Shown piece after piece: positions 43,814-52,183 of a stretch of 64,000 nt of DNA. This DNA is from Carboxylicivirga caseinilyticus (GTDB lineage: Bacteria > Bacteroidota > Bacteroidia > Bacteroidales > Marinilabiliaceae): the NCBI GenBank assembly GCA_025499705.1, contig JAFMVE010000029.1:1-64000 (forward strand). Reading direction: 5' to 3'. A program made the translations under genes and the position numbers. Position 1 is the stretch's first letter; each line of letters starts with the position of its first letter. The notes beneath the pieces are model-generated. The model had not been told where the DNA came from and ran no database searches. It saw only the letters and a program-made list of their open reading frames with translations.

Positions 43814-43886
43814 GATTCAGTAGCTCAGCTGGTAGAGCACATCCCTTTTAAGGATGGGGTCCTGGGTTCGAACCCCAGCTGAATCA
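43814..43886 (+). tRNA. tRNA-Lys (anticodon TTT)
   Basis: A 73-nt cloverleaf: acceptor GATTCAG/CTGAATC, D stem GCTC/GAGC, anticodon stem CATCC/GGATG around loop CTTTTAA, T stem CTGGG/CCCAG with TTCGAAC, and discriminator A. CCA is not encoded. A terminator follows directly. Confidence 0.97.
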
Positions 43887-43888
43887 CT

Positions 43889-43920
43889 AAAGGCTTCGAA
43901 ATTATTTCGAGGCCTTTTTT
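43889..43920 (+). terminator. Terminator of tRNA-Lys
   Basis: AAAGGCTTCGAA pairs with TTCGAGGCCTTT (one wobble) over a short loop, followed by six or more T. Confidence 0.88.
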
Positions 43921-44017
43921 ATTTATATAGAATCAATAATTAGAGTGTTTACAACTTTAATTCACATATGTAATCACTAAGATTGTTTTAATAAATACGT
44001 ATCATTCAATAAGGAAC

Positions 44018-44050
44018 AAAAAAAACCGGACATAACAATACATCCGGTTT
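44018..44050 (-). terminator. Terminator of the pyrK-pyrD operon
   Basis: AAACCGGA (44023-44030) pairs with TCCGGTTT (44043-44050); a T-run follows on the minus strand. 22 bp after the pyrD stop. Confidence 0.88.
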
Positions 44051-44071
44051 AAGCTTTATAATTAATAGAAG

Positions 44072-44983
44072 TTATACCTGCATTGCTCCAATTAATTCTG
44101 AAGCACTCTCAAAACCATTTTCATCACAATACTGTTCTATCCCTTCAACGATTTTAACGGTAACCATTGGATCTATAAAATTAGCCGTTCCCACCTGAAC
44201 AGCAGATGCTCCTGCTAACATAAACTCGATTGCATCGGTTGCATTCATTATTCCACCCATACCAACAATAGGTATTTTAACAGCTTGTGCTACCTGCCAA
44301 ACCATGCGTATAGCAATAGGTTTAACTGCAGGTCCTGATAATCCTCCTGTTATGGTTGATAATACCGGGCGGCGAGTTTTAGCATTAACTGCCATTCCAA
44401 GAAGAGTGTTTATTAATGAGACCGAGTCAGCCCCGTTATCTTCAACAGCTTTAGCAATTTCAGCAATATCAGTAACATTAGGCGATAGTTTAACCATTAA
44501 ATGCTTATCGTACACCTTACGAACTGCATTAACAACGGCAACAGCTGAAGGACAACTGGTACCAAAAGCCATACCACCTTCTTTAACGTTTGGACAGGAT
44601 ATATTTAATTCAATTCCAGGTATATTTTCTAATGAGTTTACAACTTTAGCCGTCTCAACATACTCATCAACAGTTGAACCCGAAACATTAACCAACATAT
44701 TGGTTTTAATATCCTTAATCCTGGGATAAATAGTATCGGCAAAATAATGTACCCCTTTATTCTGTAATCCTACTGCATTTAACATTCCCTGCGGTGTTTC
44801 TGCCATTCGGGGATAAGGATTACCTTCACGATGGTTTAAGGTAGTTCCTTTGACCAAAACGCCTCCCAGGCATGAAATATCAAAGAAATCCATAAACTCT
44901 TCACCATAACCAAAGGTTCCGGAAGCAGTCATTACCGGGTTTTTAAGATTCAACCCGTTTAAGTTAATATTTAAGTCTACCAT
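44072..44983 (-). CDS. pyrD: Dihydroorotate dehydrogenase B, catalytic subunit
   Basis: A 303-residue class 1B enzyme. [15 protein letters not shown] binds FMN/orotate, [15 protein letters not shown] has the catalytic Cys, [10 protein letters not shown] and [20 protein letters not shown] complete the FMN site. With PyrK it oxidises dihydroorotate with NAD+ in pyrimidine synthesis. It overlaps pyrK by 7 bp. Confidence 0.96.
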   Translation of the reverse strand: MVDLNINLNGLNLKNPVMTASGTFGYGEEFMDFFDISCLGGVLVKGTTLNHREGNPYPRMAETPQGMLNAVGLQNKGVHYFADTIYPRIKDIKTNMLVNVSGSTVDEYVETAKVVNSLENIPGIELNISCPNVKEGGMAFGTSCPSAVAVVNAVRKVYDKHLMVKLSPNVTDIAEIAKAVEDNGADSVSLINTLLGMAVNAKTRRPVLSTITGGLSGPAVKPIAIRMVWQVAQAVKIPIVGMGGIMNATDAIEFMLAGASAVQVGTANFIDPMVTVKIVEGIEQYCDENGFESASELIGAMQV

Positions 44984-45747
44984 TTTAAATAAGTTGAGTC
45001 AAAAACAGGTCCGTCAGTACAGGTACATTTATTTCCATCAAGTGTATCAGCAACACAACATAAACAGGCTCCAAAACCACATGCCATATGATTCTCAAGA
45101 GAAACCTGACAACGTATATCGTGATTACGGGCGTATTTAGCAACAACTCTCATCATTGCATCAGGCCCACAGGTATAAATCCAGTCAATATCCGGATCCT
45201 GTGTTCTCATAACAGGATGATGTATCACATATCCCTTTGTTCCTGCAGATCCATCTTCTGTAGTAGTATAAACTTCCCCTAATTTTTTAAATTCATCCAG
45301 CGCAATTAGACCTTCTGAAGTGCGCGCTCCCAAAAGAAAGCGTGGTTTAATACCATTGGCTTTCAAATGTCGTCCCATAAATAATAACGGGGCAATTCCA
45401 CAACCACCTCCAACAAGCAATACATCAGGCTTATCAGGTAATGAAAACCAGTTACCCAAAGGATAAACAAGATTACATTTGTCACCTTCCTGTAAAGCTC
45501 CCATTAAACGGGTTCCTTCGCCAATCTCCTGTATCAAAAGCTTCATGGTATTAGCCTCCTTATCTACATCATGAATAGATATAGGTCTGCGTAAGAAGGT
45601 ATTGGGCCCGTTTTCAACTTTAACTTCCACAAACTGGCCAGGCATCATATGCGGAAGTCGGTCAGGATGTTTAAGAGTCAACACCACATACTCATGATTA
45701 AGTCGCTCATTACTGACAACAATAAAATCGTCTAAGTATTTCTTCAT
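44977..45747 (-). CDS. pyrK: Dihydroorotate dehydrogenase B, electron-transfer subunit
   Basis: A 256-residue FAD and 2Fe-2S protein. [11 protein letters not shown] binds [19 protein letters not shown] binds NAD, and [19 protein letters not shown] with the following CTDGPVFD has the four cluster cysteines. It carries electrons from PyrD to NAD+. A -7 box TATATTTG (45814-45821, minus) and an XRE-type palindrome (45785-45796) precede it, directly downstream of the XRE gene. Confidence 0.95.
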   Translation of the reverse strand: MKKYLDDFIVVSNERLNHEYVVLTLKHPDRLPHMMPGQFVEVKVENGPNTFLRRPISIHDVDKEANTMKLLIQEIGEGTRLMGALQEGDKCNLVYPLGNWFSLPDKPDVLLVGGGCGIAPLLFMGRHLKANGIKPRFLLGARTSEGLIALDEFKKLGEVYTTTEDGSAGTKGYVIHHPVMRTQDPDIDWIYTCGPDAMMRVVAKYARNHDIRCQVSLENHMACGFGACLCCVADTLDGNKCTCTDGPVFDSTYLKW

Positions 45748-45784
45748 ATCAATTAACTTGCTATTTCAAAGATCCATCAATAGT

Positions 45785-45796
45785 TCACATTTGTAA
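45785..45796. promoter_or_regulatory. TTACAnnTGTAA-type site in the pyrK leader
   Basis: TCACATTTGTAA, 11/12 to the palindrome repeated upstream of the XRE gene. It lies between the probable -7 box (45814-45821, minus) and the pyrK start (45747), where a bound repressor would block transcription. Confidence 0.55.
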
Positions 45797-45913
45797 CCAT
45801 CAATAAATCGATGCAAATATACCAAAAAATAACGAGTTAAAGAGATTGAAAATTCTTTGAAATAATAGAATAGCAAACAGATTTCTACAAATTCGCGGAT
45901 CAGGTTGCTTAAT

Positions 45914-46360
45914 CTACTCAGGTTTATACTCTGTAAATGACTTGTCGGTATAAAAAACTATGATTCGCTCAATGTCTTTCTCCTGAGTAGCTTTATTCTT
46001 TTCAAAGGTTGGTTGAGCTATTTTAGGCATTGAAGTATATCCTGCCGGCTTTTCCATCTTAATATTAGGTTTCTCAGGCTCTTTTTTAACTTCTGAAGGC
46101 ATAGATGTCATTGGTATCGACATTTGTCCCCCTGAAGGCTTATTCGAACCATTTTTAAGCATAGGTCCTTCACCCGTGATTAACCAATCACCATTAATAT
46201 GTGGAAAATTAGAGATTAGTTTAGCAAGGAAATCTAAACCTGGTTTGTTTCGACCAGACATTATATGTGAAATACCTGAGCGCTGAACACCTAATATATC
46301 TGCCAGCCTCGAAGGTGTAAGTTTTTCGTATTTAAGTATTGCTTCTAAACGCTCTCTCAT
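45914..46360 (-). CDS. XRE-family transcriptional regulator
   Basis: A 148-residue protein. The helix-turn-helix is LTPSRLADILGVQRSGISHI then MSGRNKPGLDFLAKLISNFP, followed by the conserved HINGDWLITGEGPML. A Pro/Lys/Met-rich linker leads to a short C-terminal segment (DIERIIVFYTDKSFTEYKP). There is no peptidase or ligand domain. Its promoter carries three TTACAnnTGTAA-type sites, strongly suggesting self-control, and similar sites lie before pyrK and upstream of mntP. Confidence 0.88.
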   Translation of the reverse strand: MRERLEAILKYEKLTPSRLADILGVQRSGISHIMSGRNKPGLDFLAKLISNFPHINGDWLITGEGPMLKNGSNKPSGGQMSIPMTSMPSEVKKEPEKPNIKMEKPAGYTSMPKIAQPTFEKNKATQEKDIERIIVFYTDKSFTEYKPE

Positions 46361-46396
46361 AATTATAAATGAAAATAAACACTGTTGTTTATGTAT

Positions 46397-47027
46397 TTAC
46401 AATTGTTAATTAGTTAAATCTAATAAAGTGATTACAATTGTAAGTCACAAATGTAATTTAATAAATTCATTTTATCAAAACTCTCTTAGTTTATTTATGT
46501 AACTAATGTTTCTTAATAGTTACAATTGTATTCGTCCAACAATACTCATAGTGTCTTCAGTTAATCCAGTCTTAAACAATTTTAAAATACAGATTAGATT
46601 ACCGTTCATAACATATTGTATAAATGTTATTTAACAACTTCGTGTATCAAAATTTAAGATAAGAATGTAAAGGAGGATATAACGAATAGCTATAATTTAA
46701 ATACCCTGAAAATTAAACGATTATAAAAGTAGTTAACTGATACTTTATATAAACTACTTATAACACTGGTTATGTGAGTTTTAAGTAATTTAAATTGTTA
46801 TTTAATCTTATAATTCCTGACATTTATTACATATGTAGTCGATATAGTTAATGTAGAACTACATATAATAACGATATATTACTGATTATATGTATTTTAT
46901 GTAATTATTTTAATATATATAGGTCATTTATAAATGTGTATATTATTATCCTTGTTTATTTACATGTGTATACTTAAAGTATTATTGGAGTTTGATCATT
47001 AATTTACATTTGTAATTACATATGTAA
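46397..47027. repeat. Field of TTACAnnTGTAA palindromes
   Basis: Copies at 46397-46408, 46432-46443 (perfect), 46445-46456, 46520-46531, 46827-46838, 46960-46971, 47004-47015 (perfect) and 47016-47027 (perfect, abutting), plus ATGTAG-AA-CTACAT at 46851-46864. This 926-bp gap between the XRE gene and mntP holds no reading frame I can support. Spacing is irregular and there are no constant spacers, so it is not a CRISPR. Confidence 0.75.
46448..46478 (-). promoter_or_regulatory. Promoter of the XRE gene, overlapped by its presumed operators
   Basis: On the minus strand TTG (46476-46478), 20 bp, TACATTTG (46448-46455). The -7 box lies within the palindrome 46445-46456, and the perfect palindrome 46432-46443 covers the expected start of transcription. 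Confidence 0.7.
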
Positions 47028-47286
47028 ACACCTCTCTCCTCTTGTTATTCTCTTTTATAAATTGAAGTGTACTTGTGAGCAACAGATTTTACTCGGCAGT
47101 AGCTATTTATTAATCGTAATAATAAATTTTGATTATAAAATTGAATTTTAATCTTTATTTGCTGTGATGAATACACACTTAAATATTGCAGAGAAAATGA
47201 ATTAATTATTGTTAACTAAATATCTGCTTATATTATCTTTTTCGGATTGACTCAAAAAAATGTAATTTTGCGGCCAAAATAAGTTC

Positions 47287-47844
47287 ATGGAGTTTTTTTC
47301 ACTACTTCTAATTGCAATTGCATTGGCAATGGATTCATTTGCTGTTTCCATTACTGTTGGATTATCAATTAAGAAAATTAAATTTAATCCTGTTGGAAAA
47401 GTTTGTTTAACATTTGCTTTCTTTCAGGGAATTATGCCTGTGATTGGTTGGTTTCTTGGTCAGTCTTTTGCTGAGTCAATTAGTGCATACGATCATTGGG
47501 TAGTTTTTATCTTACTTCTGTTTATTGGTGGAAAAATGCTTTACGAAGCTTTTCAATATCAGGAATCCGCTCCATTTGTAAATGCTTATAATAATAAAAC
47601 CATTACAATGCTGGCTATTGCAACCAGTATTGATGCTCTGGCAATTGGCATTAGTTTCTCCTTATTAGACGTAGACATTGTTTTTCCAGCGATTGTAATT
47701 GGTATGGTTACCTTTATATTTTCTCATCTTGGAATTGCAATAGGTTGGAAATTAGGGAGCATTTTTCGAAATAAAATTGAAATTATTGGTGGTTTGTTAT
47801 TGATTGGTATTGGGATTAAAATTTTGGTTGAACATTTATTATAA
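47287..47844 (+). CDS. mntP: Manganese efflux pump MntP
   Basis: A 185-residue, six-helix membrane protein. ALAMDSFAVSITVGLSIK and the second half's ATSIDALAIGISFSLL are the paired Asp motifs of the MntP (DUF204) family, which exports Mn2+. A TAATTTTG -7 box lies at 47263-47270. I looked for a yybP-ykoY manganese riboswitch in the leader and did not see one. Palindromes of the XRE type lie about 240 bp upstream. Confidence 0.93.
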   Translation: MEFFSLLLIAIALAMDSFAVSITVGLSIKKIKFNPVGKVCLTFAFFQGIMPVIGWFLGQSFAESISAYDHWVVFILLLFIGGKMLYEAFQYQESAPFVNAYNNKTITMLAIATSIDALAIGISFSLLDVDIVFPAIVIGMVTFIFSHLGIAIGWKLGSIFRNKIEIIGGLLLIGIGIKILVEHLL

Positions 47845-47874
47845 AAAAAGGGATGAACACAATGCACATCCCTT
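47843..47874. terminator. Terminator between mntP and the flavodoxin gene
   Basis: AAGGGATG (47848-47855) pairs with CATCCCTT (47867-47874). The long T-run is on the minus strand, serving the flavodoxin operon; it directly follows the mntP stop. Confidence 0.85.
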
Positions 47875-47901
47875 CCTTAATATTCGTTTATAAACTTTTA
47901 T

Positions 47902-48408
47902 CTAAGCAAATTCTTTGGTTAAAGATTTAACCCAGGCATCGATTCGTTCATTACTCAAAGCTGCCTGATTTTCTATATCAAGAGCTAATCCAACAAACTG
48001 ATCACCTCGTTTAGCTTTACTTCCTTCAAAAGTATATCCATCTGTAGATGTAAATCCTACGATCTTACCGCCTCTTTCTTCCAAAAACTCAGCCATCAAA
48101 CCAATGCCATCAACAAAATTTTCAGGATAACCTTTCTGATCTCCTCCACCAAAAATGGCAAAGTTTTTACCTTTAAGACTTTCATCCTCAATAGATGGTA
48201 AAAACTCATCCCAATAAGTTGGCAATTCTCCATCAAACCAAGTAGGTACAGCCAACACATAGTTAGTGAACTTCATAAAATCCTCTCCAGTCGCCACATC
48301 AATATCAACTGCTGTTACATTATCAGAACCTAACAACTTGAGAATTTTCTTTACTTGCTGTCCAGTTTTTACCGAGCGAAAGCTATAAAATATTCCAGTA
48401 TCTTTCAT
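47902..48408 (-). CDS. fldA: Flavodoxin
   Basis: A 168-residue long-chain flavodoxin. GIFYSFRSVKTGQQVKKI is the phosphate-loop region (the common GSxTGNT is altered to SFRSVKTG), AVPTWFDGELPTYWDEFL has the isoalloxazine-stacking Trp, FAIFGGGDQKGYPENFVDG the second flavin loop, and YTFEGSKAKRGDQFVGLALD the long-chain insert. It carries low-potential electrons in the cytoplasm. It lies 20 bp after the E1 gene in one operon, which hints at an electron link to 2-oxoacid oxidation. Confidence 0.92.
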   Translation of the reverse strand: MKDTGIFYSFRSVKTGQQVKKILKLLGSDNVTAVDIDVATGEDFMKFTNYVLAVPTWFDGELPTYWDEFLPSIEDESLKGKNFAIFGGGDQKGYPENFVDGIGLMAEFLEERGGKIVGFTSTDGYTFEGSKAKRGDQFVGLALDIENQAALSNERIDAWVKSLTKEFA

Positions 48409-48427
48409 AATATTAGTCGATTAGGTT

Positions 48428-50482
48428 TTAGTATGACAACAGATCTTTTGCTGCTTCAAAAATCTTATCTGTATTTGGCAGAATAGCTGCTTCAAGCGTA
48501 CGATTAAATCCAACAGGTGTAAAAGTTGAACCAACACGTCGAACCGGAGCATCCAAATACTCAAATCCTTCTGAGTTAATCAATGAAGCTACCTCTCCAC
48601 CAAAACCGGCAAATACTTTATCCTCATGAACTACTAAAGCACGTGAAGTTTTCTTAACTGATGCCAGAATTGTTTCATTATCTAACGGAAGTAATGACCT
48701 CAAATCCACTACTTCAACGTTACCAAAACCTTCTTTTTCAAGTTTTTCAGCAGCTTCTAAACACATATGGGTTGTATTACCATAAGTAAAGATACTCAGG
48801 TCGGAACCTTCTCTTCGAATCCGGGCTTTACCAAAAGGTACTTCAAAGTCTTCAGGAATTGGTGTTGCAGCCTTTGGTGCATTGTATAACGCCTTTGGCT
48901 CCATAAATACTGTCATTCCTTCTGATCGCATACTTGTTCGTAATAATCCGGCTGCATCATCAGCAAAAGATGGATAAACCACACGTACACCAGGAAAAGT
49001 TGTTAAGGCTGCTTCGATATTCTGAGAGTGATATAAACCACCACCGATATAACCTCCGGATGCCAATCGAACTGTAATATTTGGTGAAAACTGACCTTTG
49101 GTTCTCCAGTATTCATGGGTTGTCTCAACAAACTGCTCCATAGCTGGCCAAAAATAATCGGCAAACTCAGCACCTTCCACAACAACTCTTATGTTCTTGT
49201 TAAAACGAACCATTCCGTTGGCAGTTCCCATAATAAAGTCTTCAGCAATAGGTGCATTAAACACACGTTTCTTGCCAAACTCCTGCTGCATTCCTTTAGA
49301 AACATTAAAAATTCCGCCTTTATCTTTATTAGCGATATCCTGTCCCCATAGATATGTATCCGGGTTATTTCTGAACTCGGCCTTTAATGTTTCATTTAAT
49401 CCCTGAATCAGTTTCAATGATTCTCCCTCATGATTATGGGTTCCATCAGGATATTTAGTTGAAACATAAGGCTCAGGAATAACATAATCCATTGCTGACT
49501 CAGGTGTTGGATGTGGTGCAGCCATTCCCTTACGATGAGCAACTTTTACTTCATCTGCCACCTCTGCTTCGATTGCAGATAGTTCTTCTTCGGTAGCTCT
49601 GTTATAACGAATCAGTAAACGTTTATATTTAGCAAGTGGATCGTATTCTTTTACATAACCTAATTCGTTATCATCACGATATAACTCATGACGATCGGAA
49701 TTACTATGCGAATGAATACGTACACAGTTTGCATGCACAATCACAGGCTTTTGGTTTTCTTCAGCCCACTTACTGGCTTCCAACATGGTATTCATTGAAT
49801 CAAAAACATCTTTACCATTACAATACATAATGCGCAGATGCTTAAATCCCTCAAAGTTATGAGCCACCTTTCGGTTTGCTGTCTGATCTTTTTTAGGAAC
49901 TGAAATACCGTAGCCGTTATCCTGAAAAACAAATATTACAGGTAATTGCTCTTTTGATGCACCATTGATGGCTTCGTAAACATAGCCTTCCGAAACCGAT
50001 GATTCACCCTGAGAACTGATTGCCACACCTTTACTGTCGTAGGTTTTGATTGCACGCGCAACACCAACCGCATGCAATGTATGGTTTCCTGTACAAGACG
50101 AAACATTATGAATGTTCCATTCCGGTTTGGCAAAGTGGTTCGACATATGACGTCCACCACCAGCTACATCTGCATCCTTTGAAATACCATTATAAATAAT
50201 TTCCTCTGCAGTTAATCCGGCAGATACGTTGGTAACTAAATCACGGTAATAAGGAAATAAATGATCTTTACTACGATCAAAAACCTGTCCTATAGCCAAT
50301 TGAATACCATCATGACCAGCTGCGGGAGCATGGTATGACCATCCAATTGCCTGTTTCAGATAATTCGGTGCTTTTTCGTCAAGGGTACGCCCTAAAAACA
50401 AAAGGCGATACCACTTCAACAAAGTATCCTTATCCGTCTTTTTTATAGAATGTATTTTTGGAATATCACTCATTTTAAACAC
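48428..50482 (-). CDS. 2-oxoacid dehydrogenase E1, fused alpha-beta subunits
   Basis: A 684-residue fusion. The alpha half (about 1-320) has GHDGIQLAIGQV, ADVAGGGRHMSNHFA, ISSQGESSVSEGYVYEAING (thiamine diphosphate-Mg motif) and the phosphorylation-loop-like RIHSHSNSDRHELY. The beta half (about 345-684) has APIAEDFIMGTANGMVR, GVRVVYPSFADDAAGLL, VVDLRSLLPLD and the C-terminal APVRRVGS. Such fusions act as E1 of branched-chain or pyruvate-type complexes in Bacteroidota. E2 is encoded 13 bp upstream; no E3 is nearby. ATG 50473 is an alternative start. Confidence 0.92.
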   Translation of the reverse strand: MFKMSDIPKIHSIKKTDKDTLLKWYRLLFLGRTLDEKAPNYLKQAIGWSYHAPAAGHDGIQLAIGQVFDRSKDHLFPYYRDLVTNVSAGLTAEEIIYNGISKDADVAGGGRHMSNHFAKPEWNIHNVSSCTGNHTLHAVGVARAIKTYDSKGVAISSQGESSVSEGYVYEAINGASKEQLPVIFVFQDNGYGISVPKKDQTANRKVAHNFEGFKHLRIMYCNGKDVFDSMNTMLEASKWAEENQKPVIVHANCVRIHSHSNSDRHELYRDDNELGYVKEYDPLAKYKRLLIRYNRATEEELSAIEAEVADEVKVAHRKGMAAPHPTPESAMDYVIPEPYVSTKYPDGTHNHEGESLKLIQGLNETLKAEFRNNPDTYLWGQDIANKDKGGIFNVSKGMQQEFGKKRVFNAPIAEDFIMGTANGMVRFNKNIRVVVEGAEFADYFWPAMEQFVETTHEYWRTKGQFSPNITVRLASGGYIGGGLYHSQNIEAALTTFPGVRVVYPSFADDAAGLLRTSMRSEGMTVFMEPKALYNAPKAATPIPEDFEVPFGKARIRREGSDLSIFTYGNTTHMCLEAAEKLEKEGFGNVEVVDLRSLLPLDNETILASVKKTSRALVVHEDKVFAGFGGEVASLINSEGFEYLDAPVRRVGSTFTPVGFNRTLEAAILPNTDKIFEAAKDLLSY

Positions 50483-50495
50483 TTTATATCAATGA

Positions 50496-51812
50496 TTAAA
50501 TTTCGGAATTAATATCAAAAGCCTCAATGTAATCGGCAATTCGACGTAGGAAATTACCTCCTAACATACCGTCAACTATTCTATGATCGTATGATAATGA
50601 TAAGAACATTTTATGTCGAATACCAATCACATCTCCGGTTGGAGTTTCAATAACAGCCGGTTTCTTTTCGATTGCACCAATAGCCAGTATAGCTACCTGA
50701 GGTTGATTAATAATTGGTGTTCCAATAATGTTTTTAAACGATCCGAAGTTGGTAATTGTAAATGTGCCTCCCTGAATATCGTCAGGAGACAACTTATTAT
50801 CACGAGCCAATCCTGCCAATCTATTGATATCTCCTGTTAAACCAACCAGATTTTTCTGATCCGCTTGTTTGATTACCGGTACAATTAAATTACCCGATGG
50901 AAGAGCAACTGCCATACCAATGTTTACATTCTTACGCATGATGATTTTATCACCATCAACCGAAGCATTAACACCAGGAAAATCGCGCAAAGCTTTGGCA
51001 ACAGCCTCCGTAAAAATTGGCATAAAAGTTATCTTCTCTCCATATTTTTTCTGGAATTGATCTTTTACCTTGTTTCGCCAAAGGACTACATTGGTAACAT
51101 CTGCTTCAACAACGCTTGTTACGTGTGGAGAAACCTGTTTAGACATAACCATATGTTCTGCAATCAACTTGCGCATACGATCCATCTCAACAATTTCATC
51201 ATTGGCAGAAACAGAAACATGTACTTTAGGTTGCTCTTTCGGTGCTGCCGGTGCACTTGGTGCGGCTGCAGGTTTTGCTGATTCAGGTTGAGCAGTTGGA
51301 GCAGATTTGCCTCTATTGGCAATATAATCAGTCATATCACTTTTTGTGACACGTCCATCCTTGCCTGTACCGGTTATTTTTTCCAATTCATCCAAACCAA
51401 TTCCTTCAGCACTTGCCATACTTCTTACCAATGGTGAATAGAATCGATCTGATGATTTATTTATATCTGAAGAAACAGTGTTCTGAGGTGATTCCTGAGT
51501 AGATGATTCAACTGGTGCACTTTCTTCCTTTTTACCAGTCTCAGCAGATGGGGTATCTGTATCTTCAGCACCTTCCAATAATATCACTGCCACTGGCTCT
51601 CCTACAGGTACAACATCATCAACCTTATACATGATTGATTTTATGGTTCCTGCCACCGGAGAAGGAATTTCCGAATCCACCTTATCAGTTGCTATTTCCA
51701 ACAGGACATCATCTTCCTGAACGGTATCACCTTCCGAAACAAACCATTTAGTGATGGTTGCCTCTTCAACACTTTCGCCCATTTTAGGCATCAGAATTTC
51801 AAATGTTGACAT
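50496..51812 (-). CDS. Dihydrolipoamide acyltransferase (E2)
   Basis: A 438-residue E2. Lipoyl domain (1-80) with EIATDKVDSEIPSP, the lipoylated lysine being Lys44; an Ala/Pro/Ser linker; a peripheral-subunit-binding domain (VRSMASAEGIGLDELEKITG); a second Ala/Pro linker; and a catalytic domain ending SYDHRIVDGMLGG with the His-x-x-x-Asp motif. It passes the acyl group from E1 to CoA. First gene of the operon, which continues with E1 and flavodoxin. The substrate (pyruvate versus branched-chain) is undecided. Confidence 0.93.
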   Translation of the reverse strand: MSTFEILMPKMGESVEEATITKWFVSEGDTVQEDDVLLEIATDKVDSEIPSPVAGTIKSIMYKVDDVVPVGEPVAVILLEGAEDTDTPSAETGKKEESAPVESSTQESPQNTVSSDINKSSDRFYSPLVRSMASAEGIGLDELEKITGTGKDGRVTKSDMTDYIANRGKSAPTAQPESAKPAAAPSAPAAPKEQPKVHVSVSANDEIVEMDRMRKLIAEHMVMSKQVSPHVTSVVEADVTNVVLWRNKVKDQFQKKYGEKITFMPIFTEAVAKALRDFPGVNASVDGDKIIMRKNVNIGMAVALPSGNLIVPVIKQADQKNLVGLTGDINRLAGLARDNKLSPDDIQGGTFTITNFGSFKNIIGTPIINQPQVAILAIGAIEKKPAVIETPTGDVIGIRHKMFLSLSYDHRIVDGMLGGNFLRRIADYIEAFDINSEI

Positions 51813-51847
51813 ATTATTACGTTTATATAGTCTAAATTAAAACGGCG

Positions 51848-51878
51848 CAAATATAATCTTCGAGTTTATTTAAACCAA
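51848..51878 (-). promoter_or_regulatory. Promoter of the E2-E1-flavodoxin operon
   Basis: On the minus strand TTG (51876-51878), 20 bp, TATATTTG (51848-51855), 36 bp before the E2 start codon. Confidence 0.75.
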
Positions 51879-52183
51879 ATCTAAATAAGACTCTAACGCC
51901 CGCTCTCGCCAATTTTAACAATCAAAGTTTATAAAGGTTCTAAATAAGATTATAATCATAAATTAAAATTCAGAAGAACATTGAAAATCAAATTATAAAT
52001 TAAAATCATGACAATTAATATTGTCGAAATCATATAAACTGACCTTTATTCTACCACTACATGATTAATTTATAAACTGACAATTAACTCGATAGTTCAA
52101 ATGTTTTGGTTGATAATTTGAAAATCACTTATTTTGAGCCGCTCTTTGGGGGCACAGAAAAAGAAACACTTAATTTTTAAACC
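51879..52183. other. AT-rich divergent intergenic region
   Basis: About 300 bp with no reading frame or RNA that I can support. It must hold the promoter of the M13 peptidase gene; no repeat or strong palindrome stands out. Confidence 0.5.

Noticed and set aside
43700-43882. 60-residue reading frame across the tRNA-Lys gene
   Set aside because: It coincides with the tRNA and its promoter, which fully explain the sequence.
43814-43886. tRNA-Lys as an integration site for the 42-kb gene pair
   Set aside because: No second copy of the tRNA 3' end and no integrase were seen nearby.
46397-47027. Repeated short palindromes as a CRISPR array
   Set aside because: The repeats are 12 bp, irregularly spaced, without constant spacers or cas genes; they are operator-like.
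47028-47286. yybP-ykoY manganese riboswitch before mntP
   Set aside because: None of the conserved riboswitch core could be found by eye in the leader.
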